DNA from: Thermoleophilia bacterium
GTDB taxonomy: Bacteria > Actinomycetota > Thermoleophilia > Gaiellales > Gaiellaceae
Direction of reading: 5' to 3'
Assembly: GCA_025936995.1 (NCBI GenBank)
Contig: JAICSH010000008.1
Coordinates: 1-61,381 of the forward strand
DNA: 61,381 nucleotides
Position numbers and translations under genes: made by a program. Positions 9,090 to 17,162 of this stretch are shown here, one piece after another (the stretch's first letter is position 1; every line of letters begins with the position of its first letter). The notes under the pieces were generated by a model. The model made no database searches and had not been told where the DNA came from. It worked only from the letters and a program-made list of their open reading frames with translations.

Positions 9090-10586
9090 TTGCTGCGTTC
9101 ACGTTTCGACGAGCTTCTGCGGCGCCTCGGCGAGATCAGCGACCTCGAGCGGGTCGACTCGCTTCTCAGCTGGGACCAGGAGACGAAGATGCCCCCGCTC
9201 GGCGCGCCCGCTCGCGCGGAGCAGCTCGCAACCGTCACCCGCCTCGCCCACGAGCTCGCGACGGCGCCCGAGCTCGGCGAGCTGATCGAGGAGCTGCGCG
9301 AGCTCGAGGAGGCGAGCGAGCCCGAGTCGTTCGAGGCGAGCGTCGTCCGTGTCGCGCGACGCGACTACGAGAGGCAGCGCCGCGTCCCGAGCGACCTTCG
9401 CGCGGAGATGACGCGGGCGGGCTCGTTCGGGTACGCCGCGTGGCTCGAGGCGCGCGCCGCCGGCGACTTCGAGGTGCTCCGCCCGCATCTCGAGCGGCGA
9501 GTCGAGCTCATGCACGAATACATCGCGTGCCACGAGCCGTTCGACGATCCGTACGACGTCCTGCTCTACGACAACGAGCCCGGGATGCGCACCGCGGACG
9601 TCGAGGCGGTCTTCGAGCGGCTCAAGGCCGAGCTCGTGCCGCTCGTCGCGAGCATGGGGGAGCCCATCGACGACGCGTGTCTCTGCGGCGACTTCTCGCC
9701 TGCGCGGCAGCGCGAGTTCTCGCTCGAGGTGCTGCTGCGGTGGGGGATGGACGAAGAGGCGTGGCGGCTGGACGACACCGTCCATCCGTTCAGCTCGAAC
9801 ATCTCGGAGGCGGACATCCGGGTCACGACGCGCTTCGACCGGGAGGACCTGACCGGCATCCTCGCCTGCCTCCACGAGTTCGGACACGGCCTGTACGAAC
9901 GGCAGGTGGACGTGCGGTACTCGCGCACGCCGCTCCAGCGAGGCGCGTCGGCCGCGTTCCACGAGTCGCAGAGCCGCCTGTGGGAGAACGTCGTCGGGCG
10001 GCGCCTCTCCACGTGGCGGTTCCTGTACCCGCGGCTGCAGGAGCTCTTCCCGGAGCGGTTCGCGGACATCGCGCTCGACGAGTTCCATCGCGCGCTGAAC
10101 CGCGTGGCGCCGAGCGTGCGCCGCGTGGATGCGGACGAGGTCACCTATCCGCTCCACATCGTCCTGCGCTTCGAGCTCGAGCGGGAGATGCTCTCGGGGG
10201 GGCTGACTCCCGCCGACCTGCCCGAGGCCTTCGACTCGAAGCTCCGCGAGTATCTGGGAATCGAGCCCGCAAACGTCGTGGAGGGCGTGCTCCAGGACGT
10301 CCACTGGTCGGACGCCAACTTCGGCTACTTCCCGACGTACGCAATCGGGAACGTCATCGCGGCGCAGCTCTGGGAGCGTGCGACGGCCGAGCTCGGCGAC
10401 CTCGACTCGGAGTTCGAGCGTGGGGAGTTCGATTCGCTTCGCGAGTGGCTCCGGGAGCACATCCACCGCTGGGGACGTGCGTTCGAGCCGCCGGAACTGC
10501 TCGAGCGCGCGGTCGGTGGGCGGCTCGATGCGGATCCCTACCTCGCGCATCTTCGCGGCAAGGTCGAAGCGCTGGAGCGGGCGTAG
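9090..10586 (+). CDS. Carboxypeptidase M32 (Taq carboxypeptidase family)
   Basis: A 498-residue M32 metallocarboxypeptidase, releasing C-terminal residues from peptides in the cytoplasm. The zinc motif HEFGH is at 262-266 and the downstream HES motif at 290-292; the N-terminal LSWDQETKMPP at 26-36 is typical. The family needs about 20 residues before that block, so the TTG at 9090 must be near the true start. It lies only 4 nt after the tRNA-Asn 3' end, and the only Shine-Dalgarno-like GGGGAG (9080-9085) is inside the tRNA acceptor stem. Translation from the tRNA-processed transcript would be essentially leaderless. Confidence 0.92.
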   Translation: MLRSRFDELLRRLGEISDLERVDSLLSWDQETKMPPLGAPARAEQLATVTRLAHELATAPELGELIEELRELEEASEPESFEASVVRVARRDYERQRRVPSDLRAEMTRAGSFGYAAWLEARAAGDFEVLRPHLERRVELMHEYIACHEPFDDPYDVLLYDNEPGMRTADVEAVFERLKAELVPLVASMGEPIDDACLCGDFSPARQREFSLEVLLRWGMDEEAWRLDDTVHPFSSNISEADIRVTTRFDREDLTGILACLHEFGHGLYERQVDVRYSRTPLQRGASAAFHESQSRLWENVVGRRLSTWRFLYPRLQELFPERFADIALDEFHRALNRVAPSVRRVDADEVTYPLHIVLRFELEREMLSGGLTPADLPEAFDSKLREYLGIEPANVVEGVLQDVHWSDANFGYFPTYAIGNVIAAQLWERATAELGDLDSEFERGEFDSLREWLREHIHRWGRAFEPPELLERAVGGRLDADPYLAHLRGKVEALERA

Positions 10587-10620
10587 GTCGCGGCCTGCGA
10601 TGCTTCGATAGACTCGCGGC

Positions 10621-10857
10621 GTGAGCTGGCTGTACATCGCCTTGCTCGCGGTCGCTGTCGTGCTGGTCGCGGGCGCCGAATGGCCCCGGCTTGGGGAGCG
10701 GTTCGGAGCGGATTCGCGTCGCAGCCGCCAGCGCGCACGGCGCAAGGCGAGCCTGCGCGTCGTCCACGACGACGAGGCGGACGAGTTCGCGGCAAGCGTC
10801 GAGCGGGATCTCGCCAACCTCCCGACGATCGATGACCGCGAACGCCGGAACAGCTAG
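10621..10857 (+). CDS. Small single-pass membrane protein
   Basis: A 78-residue protein with a GTG start, unrecognised. Residues 2-19 form one hydrophobic transmembrane segment, followed by an Arg-rich cytoplasmic stretch (RRSRQRARRK near 33-42) and an acidic tail. The positive charge after the helix predicts the C-terminus in the cytoplasm. It follows the M32 gene by 34 nt and is convergent with the coiled-coil gene at 10862. Confidence 0.6.
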   Translation: MSWLYIALLAVAVVLVAGAEWPRLGERFGADSRRSRQRARRKASLRVVHDDEADEFAASVERDLANLPTIDDRERRNS

Positions 10858-10861
10858 CGCG

Positions 10862-11221
10862 CTACGGAGTCTGGCCGAACGGCGAGCCGGCGTCGGCGTG
10901 GTGCTTCAGCCACGCGGTGCGTAGCTCCCGCGTGCGCCGTTCGAGACCTTCGATCAGCCGGCGCGCCTCCTTGAGCTCCCGGGACAGCGCCTCGACCCGG
11001 CGCACCTCCGTCGCGATCTGGGTGAGCGGGCTCGCCGCGTTCGCGTTCAGCTCCGTCAGCCGCCCCTCGGCGGCGTGGAGCTGCGCGTCGGTGGCGCGCG
11101 CCCAGCCGTCGGCCTGCTCCGCCAGCGTCCGCAGCTCGGTCTCGGTGGCCACCTGGCCGCCGACGACCTGGCGCAGCCGCCGGACGAGCACGAGATCGAG
11201 CTTCTCTGGAACGAGGCTCAC
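10862..11221 (-). CDS. Coiled-coil protein of unknown function
   Basis: A 119-residue, largely helical protein with no signal peptide. Heptad-like Leu/Ala spacing with many Glu and Arg residues over about residues 20-105 predicts a coiled coil. The C-terminal LRTAWLKHHADAGSPFGQTP is less regular. It sits 21 nt downstream of the subtilase gene on the same strand and may be its operon partner. No family recognised. Confidence 0.6.
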   Translation of the reverse strand: MSLVPEKLDLVLVRRLRQVVGGQVATETELRTLAEQADGWARATDAQLHAAEGRLTELNANAASPLTQIATEVRRVEALSRELKEARRLIEGLERRTRELRTAWLKHHADAGSPFGQTP

Positions 11222-11242
11222 TGCGCGCGGAGCGTGCCAGAT

Positions 11243-13777
11243 CTAGGGGCGAAGCGTCACGGTCGTCTGGAAGACGCGCGTGTTCGGGAGCACCGGCCCG
11301 ACGTCCTCCATGTTCTTCGTCTCCTGGTAGTCGGCCGCGATCACCGTCACCCGCTCCTTGCCCGGCGCCCGGCCCTTCGTCCGGATCGAGAGCACGCCGT
11401 GGGAGAACCTGAACGCGGCGGCCGCGCCGTTGACGCTCGCCCGGAGGGAGAGCGGATCGACCCCGGAGCCCGAGTCGCGGATCGCGAACCGGATCCGGTC
11501 ACCCATCAGGACAGTCCGGCCGAGGGGCCGGATCGACGGCGGTGAGACGTCGTTCACCCAGAAGCGGAACGTGAAGGCTCCGGGCCGCGCTCCGGCCGGC
11601 GTGTCGAAGACGACGTCGTAGGGGCCGGGGTCGGGGAGGACGGCGGCGACGACAGGCTCGGCGTGGGCGAACCCCTGATACGGGTTCAGGCCCGCGGGGA
11701 GCGCGGTGTAGCCGACGATCCTGTTCTCGTCGTCTCCGGCGACGAGGCGCGGCGAGACGCGCACGCGATGTGCATGGCCGACCACAACGACGCCGAAGTT
11801 CGCGACGCGCTTGCGCAACGCGAAGCGGAAGACCTGCTCCGGCCCGGTGAGCCGCGTCGGGACTCCGGGCGCGAGATTTCCCTCCGGGTAACGGTACGAC
11901 GAGACACGCGACGCCTGTCCGGCCGTGTCGCCCCGATGGAGGCCGGTCTTGCGCAGCGCCCGGTGCGGATCGAGCCCGAGCCTCGGCACCTCGACGTGGA
12001 ACCAGAATCCGATCCGGCGCACGTCGCTCCCGCGGGTGAGGACGACGAACCCCGTGCCGTCCCCGGCGGTCGCCGTCCCCGAGACCGCGAGCCGAACGGG
12101 TAGCGAGGTACCGGCCGCGACCGTCGTCGCGAGCGGCGTCAACGACGTGCCGTGCGGCATCGACTGCGCCGCGAGCGAGACGCTCCACGGTGCGCTCCCG
12201 CCGCCGGCATCCGTGGTGGCGAGCTGCTTCGTATCGGAGAAGCCACGCCGAACGAGTCCCCAGCCGAGCGACGTCGGATCCGTGAACAGGAGAGGCTGGT
12301 CCGCGCGGACGAGGTCGATCCTGCCGCCGCCCTCGCGCAGCGTCGAGACCTCGCTCGAGCCGCCGGACGGGTGCACCGGATCGCCCGTCGAGGCGAGCGC
12401 CGACTTGACCTGCTCCACCGTCCACGCCGGATGGCGCTGGAGCAGGAGCGCTGCGGCGCCGGACACGTGCGGGGCCGCCATGCTCGTCCCGTCGAGCTCC
12501 TCGAACCGGTCGGGCGGGAGCGAGGAGAGGACGCCGACGCCGGGCGCCGTCACGTCCGGCTTGAGGAGGAGCGACACAGGCGTCGGCCCTGCGGACGAAA
12601 ACGAGGCCACGACGTCTGGTCGGTTGCCGCTGCCGGCCAGGGTCGAGGCCGCGGCGGTGATCGCGGCGGGCGTATTCGCGGGCGAGCCGACCGAGCCTAA
12701 GCGGGTGGCGCCGAAGTCGTTTCCGGCCGCGACGACCGGAACGACTCCGGCGGCCGCGGCGTTGTCGAGGGCCTTGACGACGATGTCGCGGCGCGGCTCC
12801 ACCTCGGGCTCCCCGATCGAGAGGTTGAGGACGTTCATCCCGTCGGCGACGGCCTGGTCGATCGCCTTGGCGATCTCCGGCGAGTTGCCGTCGAGGCCGT
12901 AGTCCTTCGTGGGCACCGTCAGCGCCTTGTAGTTGCCGAGATACGCCCGGGGCGCGACGCCCGAGACGACCGAGCCCTGGCCCGCGGACGTGTCGAAGTC
13001 CCCGGCGGCGATCCCCGCGACGTGGGTGGCGTGGAACGAGAACTTGGGGTCGAACGGCTTCGCCGCGTACTTCCAGCTCGTCGAGGGGGACGGGAAGGCG
13101 CGGGCGACGATGACCTTCGGCGTCGTGTAGGCCGTGTTTCCCTTGGGGAAGCCGGCGGGATACGAGAAGCCGGCCGGGTCGAAGTACGGGTGCGCCTGGT
13201 CGATCCCGTCGTCGACGAGCCCGATCCTGATGTTCTGGCCCGCGGTCGCGAGGCCGGAGCCCCAGAGCGCCGTGGCGCCGATGAGGGACGGGCCCGCGTT
13301 GGTCGCCGTCGCCCCGGCGGCCGTCGTGTCACGCAGCGCGTGATAGGTGACGCTCGGCCAGACCGTCGCGCCCGGGAGGGCCCGCAGCCGCGCGAGGTCG
13401 GAGGCGGGGAGGACCACCGAGACGCCGTCGAGCGCGACGGCGTAGTGCCAGGCGACGCGCGCGGCGGGAATCGAGGCGGCGAGCCGCGCGGCGAGTGTTC
13501 GCTGCGCCGCGGCAAGGGTTTGGAGGTAGGACACCGCGGCCGGGGTCCGCACCGAGAGGGAGTGGCTCCGCCGGGTGGCGGCGGCGAGCGTCCGGTCACG
13601 CCGGATCTCGACCGCGAGCGACGGACGCGGCAGCGTCACGACGACCTCGACGAGCTGTCGGGACGCGGTGGGCGCCGCCGCGGCTCCCCCGCCCGCGAGG
13701 AGTGTCAAGACCGCCGCGAGGGCGAGCGCAAGAGGGAGCAGGGACCGGCGCAAGAGGCGGCATGGTACGTGTGCCAC
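11243..13777 (-). CDS. Secreted subtilisin-like serine protease (S8)
   Basis: An 844-residue exported protease. The signal peptide covers residues 1-35 (RR, then a long Leu/Ala core, then AAAA). Residues ~40-145 form an inhibitor-I9-like propeptide. The catalytic triad is D189 (GLVDDGID), H249 (HATHVAG, where HGTH is usual) and S432 (GTSMAAPH), with oxyanion N353 in AAGN. The C-terminal ~350 residues look beta-rich and may be adhesion or Fn3/P-type domains. GTG start. It probably acts extracellularly. The promoter must lie in the 43-nt gap shared with the divergent tRNA-Leu. Confidence 0.93.
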   Translation of the reverse strand: MAHVPCRLLRRSLLPLALALAAVLTLLAGGGAAAAPTASRQLVEVVVTLPRPSLAVEIRRDRTLAAATRRSHSLSVRTPAAVSYLQTLAAAQRTLAARLAASIPAARVAWHYAVALDGVSVVLPASDLARLRALPGATVWPSVTYHALRDTTAAGATATNAGPSLIGATALWGSGLATAGQNIRIGLVDDGIDQAHPYFDPAGFSYPAGFPKGNTAYTTPKVIVARAFPSPSTSWKYAAKPFDPKFSFHATHVAGIAAGDFDTSAGQGSVVSGVAPRAYLGNYKALTVPTKDYGLDGNSPEIAKAIDQAVADGMNVLNLSIGEPEVEPRRDIVVKALDNAAAAGVVPVVAAGNDFGATRLGSVGSPANTPAAITAAASTLAGSGNRPDVVASFSSAGPTPVSLLLKPDVTAPGVGVLSSLPPDRFEELDGTSMAAPHVSGAAALLLQRHPAWTVEQVKSALASTGDPVHPSGGSSEVSTLREGGGRIDLVRADQPLLFTDPTSLGWGLVRRGFSDTKQLATTDAGGGSAPWSVSLAAQSMPHGTSLTPLATTVAAGTSLPVRLAVSGTATAGDGTGFVVLTRGSDVRRIGFWFHVEVPRLGLDPHRALRKTGLHRGDTAGQASRVSSYRYPEGNLAPGVPTRLTGPEQVFRFALRKRVANFGVVVVGHAHRVRVSPRLVAGDDENRIVGYTALPAGLNPYQGFAHAEPVVAAVLPDPGPYDVVFDTPAGARPGAFTFRFWVNDVSPPSIRPLGRTVLMGDRIRFAIRDSGSGVDPLSLRASVNGAAAAFRFSHGVLSIRTKGRAPGKERVTVIAADYQETKNMEDVGPVLPNTRVFQTTVTLRP

Positions 13778-13820
13778 GCGCCGGTTCGGGCCGCCGGCCG
13801 CGGCTACACTGTCGCTCCGC

Positions 13821-13904
13821 GCGGATGTGGCGGAATTGGTAGACGCGCACGGTTCAGGTCCGTGTGGGCTTCGGCTCGTGGAGGTTCAAGTCCTCTCATC
13901 CGCA
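13821..13904 (+). tRNA. tRNA-Leu (anticodon CAG)
   Basis: An 84-nt type II tRNA. The acceptor stem is GCGGATG (13821-13827) with CATCCGC (13897-13903), discriminator A at 13904. The anticodon arm CACGG-TTCAGGT-CCGTG gives CAG. A long variable arm (GGGCTTCGGCTC region) fits leucine, and the T-arm carries GGTTCAAGTCC. No encoded CCA. Confidence 0.97.
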
Positions 13905-13987
13905 TAACCGGGCTACTCCGCTGCGGGCGATGCGCCGGCACGGATTTCCCCCATCTTGCGCGAGTGGGCGCGTGCGACCATGGGGTG

Positions 13988-14212
13988 GTGGGCCGCATCG
14001 TGTGGAGCGTCAGGCAGGGCCGGGCCGGCGAGCTCGACGCGCCGGAGATCATGGGCGGCTTCCGCTCGACGAATCCCGTCCACGAGCCGAAGCTGGGCGA
14101 CGTCCTGCGGCTGCCCGACGGGTCGGGACCCTGGCGGGTGGTCGACTGGGTGGTGGGCGATCGCGTCGACCCGTCGGCAAACGTGCTCGTCGTCGAGCCC
14201 GCCGTCGGCTGA
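13988..14212 (+). CDS. Small protein of unknown function
   Basis: About 74 residues from GTG at 13988 (GTG at 13985 is an alternative). No family recognised. The C-terminal half (LGDVLRLPDGSGPWRVVDWVVGDRVDP as landmark, then LVVEPAVG) alternates strand-like hydrophobics and looks like a compact beta protein. It lies downstream of tRNA-Leu and ends 3 nt from the convergent small membrane protein. Coding potential rests on composition only; no strong ribosome binding site. Confidence 0.5.
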   Translation: MGRIVWSVRQGRAGELDAPEIMGGFRSTNPVHEPKLGDVLRLPDGSGPWRVVDWVVGDRVDPSANVLVVEPAVG

Positions 14213-14215
14213 CCG

Positions 14216-14518
14216 CTAGCTGCGCGGCCAGCCGTACTCGACCTCGGCCGTGAGAGGCGCCGTCACGTCCATGCGCTGCTCGTACCGATCGAGCTCGAGC
14301 TCGGCGAGCGTCATGGGCGTGCTTTCGTCCGACGTCGGCTCGTTCGCCGGACTGAGCCGGCTCAGGCCTGCCCGCTCGTGCTCGGCGACGAGGACCACGC
14401 CGTACCCGAACGCGGCGCACAGGAGAGCCAGGACCGCGGAGCCGATTCCCGCCGTCATCCACATGACCCCGAAGCCGAACCCGACAGCACATCCGAAGAA
14501 CCGCCACCAGCTGACCAC
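14216..14518 (-). CDS. Small two-helix membrane protein
   Basis: A 100-residue protein. Two hydrophobic segments, residues 5-20 and 23-45, with a Gly-rich hairpin between them, resemble DUF2273-type small integral membrane proteins; that assignment is tentative. The rest (46-100) is a soluble, acidic tail with an LELDRYEQRM helix. The GTG start has an excellent AGGAGG six bases upstream, which fixes it. Isolated on the minus strand, with an own promoter expected in the 362-nt region upstream. Confidence 0.7.
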   Translation of the reverse strand: MVSWWRFFGCAVGFGFGVMWMTAGIGSAVLALLCAAFGYGVVLVAEHERAGLSRLSPANEPTSDESTPMTLAELELDRYEQRMDVTAPLTAEVEYGWPRS

Positions 14519-14880
14519 CGTCTACCTCCTCGTCGTGACCTTGCCCGACGACGATTCGCGGCCGATCGGCGGAGACCTTCCTGCCGGCGATACCTGAGGG
14601 ATCGGCAGCGGGCTGCGCCTGCTGCGGAGAAAACGAGCTCTGACTGGAGGCACCGGTCGGAGAGAAGTCTCGCTCGGGCGCAACCCGCTCCCGGCACGGT
14701 AGCGCGGAGGGAGGGTGCGTGAGTTCGGAGCTCGCAGCGCGTGCCCGGGCGGACGTCAGGGGGCCAAGGGAGAATCCTGACCCGCTCGCGCGCTTGCGGC
14801 GACGCGCGTCCGAGGAGACTCCGACCCCCTGACGGCTAGAGGATCGGCTGTGGAGCCGGATTCTTGAGGGCTTTCGCGCC
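14519..14880 (+). other. Intergenic region with one possible micro-ORF
   Basis: A 362-nt stretch between two minus-strand genes. It holds the ribosome binding site and presumably the promoter of the small membrane protein at its left end, and one candidate plus-strand micro-ORF (14719-14832). I see no tRNA, terminator hairpin with T-tract, or riboswitch here. Confidence 0.5.
14719..14832 (+). CDS. Candidate micro-ORF (37 aa)
   Basis: GTG at 14719, TGA at 14830-14832. The only support is a strong Shine-Dalgarno stretch, GGAGGGAGGG at 14706-14715, a few bases upstream. The 37-residue product is Arg/Ala/Glu-rich with several prolines and no membrane segment. No homology recognised; could be chance in GC-rich DNA. 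Confidence 0.25.
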   Translation: MSSELAARARADVRGPRENPDPLARLRRRASEETPTP

Positions 14881-15915
14881 TCAGCCGGGCGGAGTGTCGT
14901 CCGGCGTCTCGTCCTTCGCCCTGAGCAGGGAGCGAGTCCAGTCGGCCGCGTCGACGGGCGGCGGGGCCGCTCGTTGCAACCAGCCGTAGATCGGGAACTC
15001 TTCGGATGCCGGTGCGGCCGGATTCGCGGGTTTCTCCGTCTCTGCACGGTGCGCGGCCCGCTCCTCTGCCTCGCGCCGAGTCGCTTCTTCGGCCGCGCGT
15101 CGAGCTTCGGCCTCCGCAGCATCACAGCGGGCCCGCTCTTCGGCCCCGCGTCGAGCTTCTGCTTCCGCAGTCTCGCGCCGAGCCTGCGCTGCCCTTTCGC
15201 GTCGCACCTGATCCTCCTCGGCTGCGCGCCGGGCTGCTGCATCGGCCTCGCGCCGAGCTTGCGCCTCTGCTTCGCGCCGGGCCGCTTCCTCGGCTTCACG
15301 TCGGGCCTGGGCTTCGGCTTCGCGGCGGGCTCGCGCCTCGGCGGCCGCGCGCGCAGCCGCTTCCTCGGCTTCGCGTCGGGCTTGCGCTTCGGCTTCGCGT
15401 CGGGCTTGCGCTTCGGCTTCGCGTCGGGCCAGCTCCTCGGCTTCGCGTCGGGCTTGCGCTTCGGCTTCGCGTCGGGCCAGCTCCTCGGCTTCGCGCCGGG
15501 CTTGCGCTTCGGCTTCGCGTTGCGCCAGCTCCTCGGCTTCGAGCTGGGCTCGCGCTTCGGCTTCGCGCCGCGCCCGCTCCTCGGCTTCGAGCCGGGCTTG
15601 CGCTTCGGCTTCGCGCCGCGCCCGCTCCTCGGCGGCTGCCCGCGCAGCCGCTTCTTCGGCTTCGCGGCGAGCCTCCGCCTCCGCAGCCTCGCGCCGGGCT
15701 TGCTCCTCGGCTTCGAGGCGCGCCTGCTCCTCGCTCACGCGGCGAGCCTGCTCCTCCGTGGCCGCGCGCGCGGCGTATCCCTCGGCAGCCTGGTGTGCCC
15801 GCAGCTCCGCCTCTTCGGCGTCGATCGTGTACCGCTCGGCGAGCGCCTTCCGCTCCGCGGGAAGCCCCGTCTTCAGCGCGCCCCCGGACCCTCCGTTTCT
15901 GACCTTCCGAAACAC
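14881..15915 (-). CDS. Ala/Arg/Glu octad-repeat protein, long charged helix
   Basis: A 344-residue protein. Residues ~30-290 consist almost entirely of A, R, E and Q in imperfect eight-residue repeats such as RREAEAQA and RREAEELA. Opposed Arg and Glu three to four residues apart predict a very long single alpha helix or coiled coil. A short non-repetitive N-terminus and a C-terminal ~50 residues ([12 protein letters not shown] and [15 protein letters not shown]) flank it and look like a distinct terminal domain. No signal peptide or membrane segment. The repeat may act as a rigid spacer or scaffold; function unknown. Related proteins are often mis-assigned to TolA by composition. Confidence 0.75.
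   Translation of the reverse strand: MFRKVRNGGSGGALKTGLPAERKALAERYTIDAEEAELRAHQAAEGYAARAATEEQARRVSEEQARLEAEEQARREAAEAEARREAEEAAARAAAEERARREAEAQARLEAEERARREAEARAQLEAEELAQREAEAQARREAEELARREAEAQARREAEELARREAEAQARREAEAQARREAEEAAARAAAEARARREAEAQARREAEEAARREAEAQARREADAAARRAAEEDQVRRERAAQARRETAEAEARRGAEERARCDAAEAEARRAAEEATRREAEERAAHRAETEKPANPAAPASEEFPIYGWLQRAAPPPVDAADWTRSLLRAKDETPDDTPPG
15240..15700 (-). repeat. Imperfect 24-bp tandem repeats inside the octad-repeat gene
   Basis: About 19 tandem units of 24 bp (eight codons) encoding RREAE[A/E][Q/L]A-type octads. The most regular stretch, 15373-15530, alternates two unit types (GCTTGC- and CCAGCTCCT-containing on the plus strand), giving a 48-bp higher-order repeat. 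Such near-identical units can expand or contract by slippage. Confidence 0.75.
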
Positions 15916-15970
15916 GGGTCTGATGGTAGGCGGAAACGGCAGAAACGGAAAGCCGCGCGGCGCCGATCTC

Positions 15971-16201
15971 TCAGGTCGTGGCCTTGCCGCGCGAGTCGAG
16001 CCGCGCCTCGAATGCCCGGCGCAGGAGCTCGCCGGTCATGTCGCCGGTCCGCCGCGGGATCCGCTTCGGCTCGACGCGGGCGACGCTCACGATCTCGCCG
16101 CTCCGGTCGCCGTAGCTCCGCGCGTAGGCGTCCGCCTCGCGGATCGGCGTGGCCTCGTCTCGCCGCCTACGACGGAAGAGCGAGGACAGCCACCCGAGCA
16201 C
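15971..16201 (-). CDS. Small basic protein of unknown function
   Basis: A 76-residue protein with a short hydrophobic N-terminus (LGWLSSLF) followed by RRRRRD, suggesting peripheral membrane attachment. The rest is polar and Arg-rich. No family recognised. It lies between two other small minus-strand genes, possibly one transcription unit with 14881-15915. Confidence 0.5.
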   Translation of the reverse strand: MLGWLSSLFRRRRRDEATPIREADAYARSYGDRSGEIVSVARVEPKRIPRRTGDMTGELLRRAFEARLDSRGKATT

Positions 16202-16233
16202 ACAGCTAGCGTCGCAGAAACGCGCGGCGGCGC

Positions 16234-16440
16234 CTAGTACTCGACAAGCTCGACGTCCGCATCCGGATACAGGACCCGCCAGACGCGCAGGTACAGCTCG
16301 AGCTCGAGATTGTTGGCGTCCTCGGCGTTCTCCTCGAGGTCGACGCGGTCGGGAGCGCCGACGATCGCGGGCCGGCCGACGCTCGTCAGGAACGCCGCGA
16401 GCCGGTCGGTATAGGTGGGGTCGCGCAGGAAGAGCTGCAT
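16234..16440 (-). CDS. Small acidic protein of unknown function
   Basis: A 68-residue protein with ATG start. It has a helical N-terminus (TDRLAAFLTSVG), then an acidic segment (DLEENAEDANNLELELYLRVW) and ends in DVELVEY. Looks like a compact conserved alpha/beta protein but I recognise no family. Downstream of bcp on the same strand with a 70-nt gap. Confidence 0.6.
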   Translation of the reverse strand: MQLFLRDPTYTDRLAAFLTSVGRPAIVGAPDRVDLEENAEDANNLELELYLRVWRVLYPDADVELVEY

Positions 16441-16510
16441 CGGGCCGCAGCTCCGATACTCACCCGCTCGACGGCTCGGCGGTGTCCCCCGGCCGGGGGA
16501 TTTGCGCAGG

Positions 16511-16972
16511 TCAGGCGGCGGCGAGAGCCGCCAGCACGTCGTCCGCGTGGGTCGCGGGCTTGACGTCGTGCATGACCTTCGCGACCGTTCCGTCGGGCGC
16601 TACGAGGAACGTCGTCCGGCTCACGCCGTGGTACGTCCGGCCCATGTACTTCTTCTCGCCCCAGACGCCGTAGCGCTCCGCCACCTCGTGCTCCGGATCG
16701 GCGAGGAGCGTGAACGGGAGGTCGTACTTCTCCTTGAACTTCACGTGCTCCGCGACCTTGTCCGGCGAGATCCCGAGCACCACCGCGCCTGCCCGCTCGA
16801 ACTCGCCGTACGCGTCGCGGATCCCGTGCGCCTGCGCCGTGCACCCCGGCGTGTCGTCCTTGGGATAGAAGTAGAGGACGACCGGCTTGCCGCGGAAGTC
16901 GGAGAGGCTGACCTCCTCGCCGGCGTCGCTCGTCAGCGTGAAGTCGGGTGCCGGCTCGCCCTCGGTGACCAC
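16511..16972 (-). CDS. bcp: Thioredoxin-dependent peroxiredoxin, Bcp/PrxQ type
   Basis: A 153-residue thiol peroxidase that reduces H2O2 and organic peroxides in the cytoplasm. The peroxidatic cysteine is C44 in DDTPGCTAQA. The residue five positions on, a resolving Cys in two-Cys Bcp proteins, is His 49 here, and no other Cys is present, so this is a one-Cys form needing an external thiol. VVLYFYPKDD and GVSRTTFLV are the other family blocks. Monocistronic by position. Confidence 0.93.
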   Translation of the reverse strand: MVTEGEPAPDFTLTSDAGEEVSLSDFRGKPVVLYFYPKDDTPGCTAQAHGIRDAYGEFERAGAVVLGISPDKVAEHVKFKEKYDLPFTLLADPEHEVAERYGVWGEKKYMGRTYHGVSRTTFLVAPDGTVAKVMHDVKPATHADDVLAALAAA

Positions 16973-17020
16973 ATCCGGAGCCTAGTGGGAGCGCGTGGGT
17001 CTGAGCGGCACCGAGATGGA

Positions 17021-17048
17021 GCCGGCCGCCCCCGGAGAGGCGGCCGGC
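17021..17048. repeat. Perfect inverted repeat between hpt and bcp
   Basis: A 10-bp perfect stem, GCCGGCCGCC (17021-17030) and GGCGGCCGGC (17039-17048), with an 8-nt loop. No T-tract follows on either strand. It lies upstream of bcp and downstream of hpt, so it could be a terminator backup or an operator. Confidence 0.5.
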
Positions 17049-17122
17049 GTCGTCGGGAGACGACCGTTGCGCTGGGACCCCGTGAGAAGCGTCCCCCGAG
17101 CTGCGATACTTTCTGGCTTCCA

Positions 17123-17159
17123 AGCCGTAAACGCCACCGGAGGCGCGGCGGTTACGGCT
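17123..17159 (-). terminator. Probable hairpin terminator after hpt
   Basis: A 13-bp stem with one mismatch: AGCCGTAAACGCC (17123-17135) against GGCGGTTACGGCT (17147-17159), 11-nt loop, starting 4 nt past the hpt stop. There is no clear T-tract, which is common for actinobacterial terminators. Confidence 0.6.
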
Positions 17160-17162
17160 GTC

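Noticed and set aside
15240-15700. Tandem 24-bp repeats as a CRISPR array
   Set aside because: Units are contiguous with no spacers, translate as repeated octads, and no cas genes are present.
15006-15902. Long Pro/Arg/Leu- and Phe/Gly-rich open frames on the plus strand across the octad-repeat gene
   Set aside because: They arise because the 24-bp repeat keeps all frames open; the minus-strand frame has a plausible helix and terminal domains, the others only low-complexity sequence.
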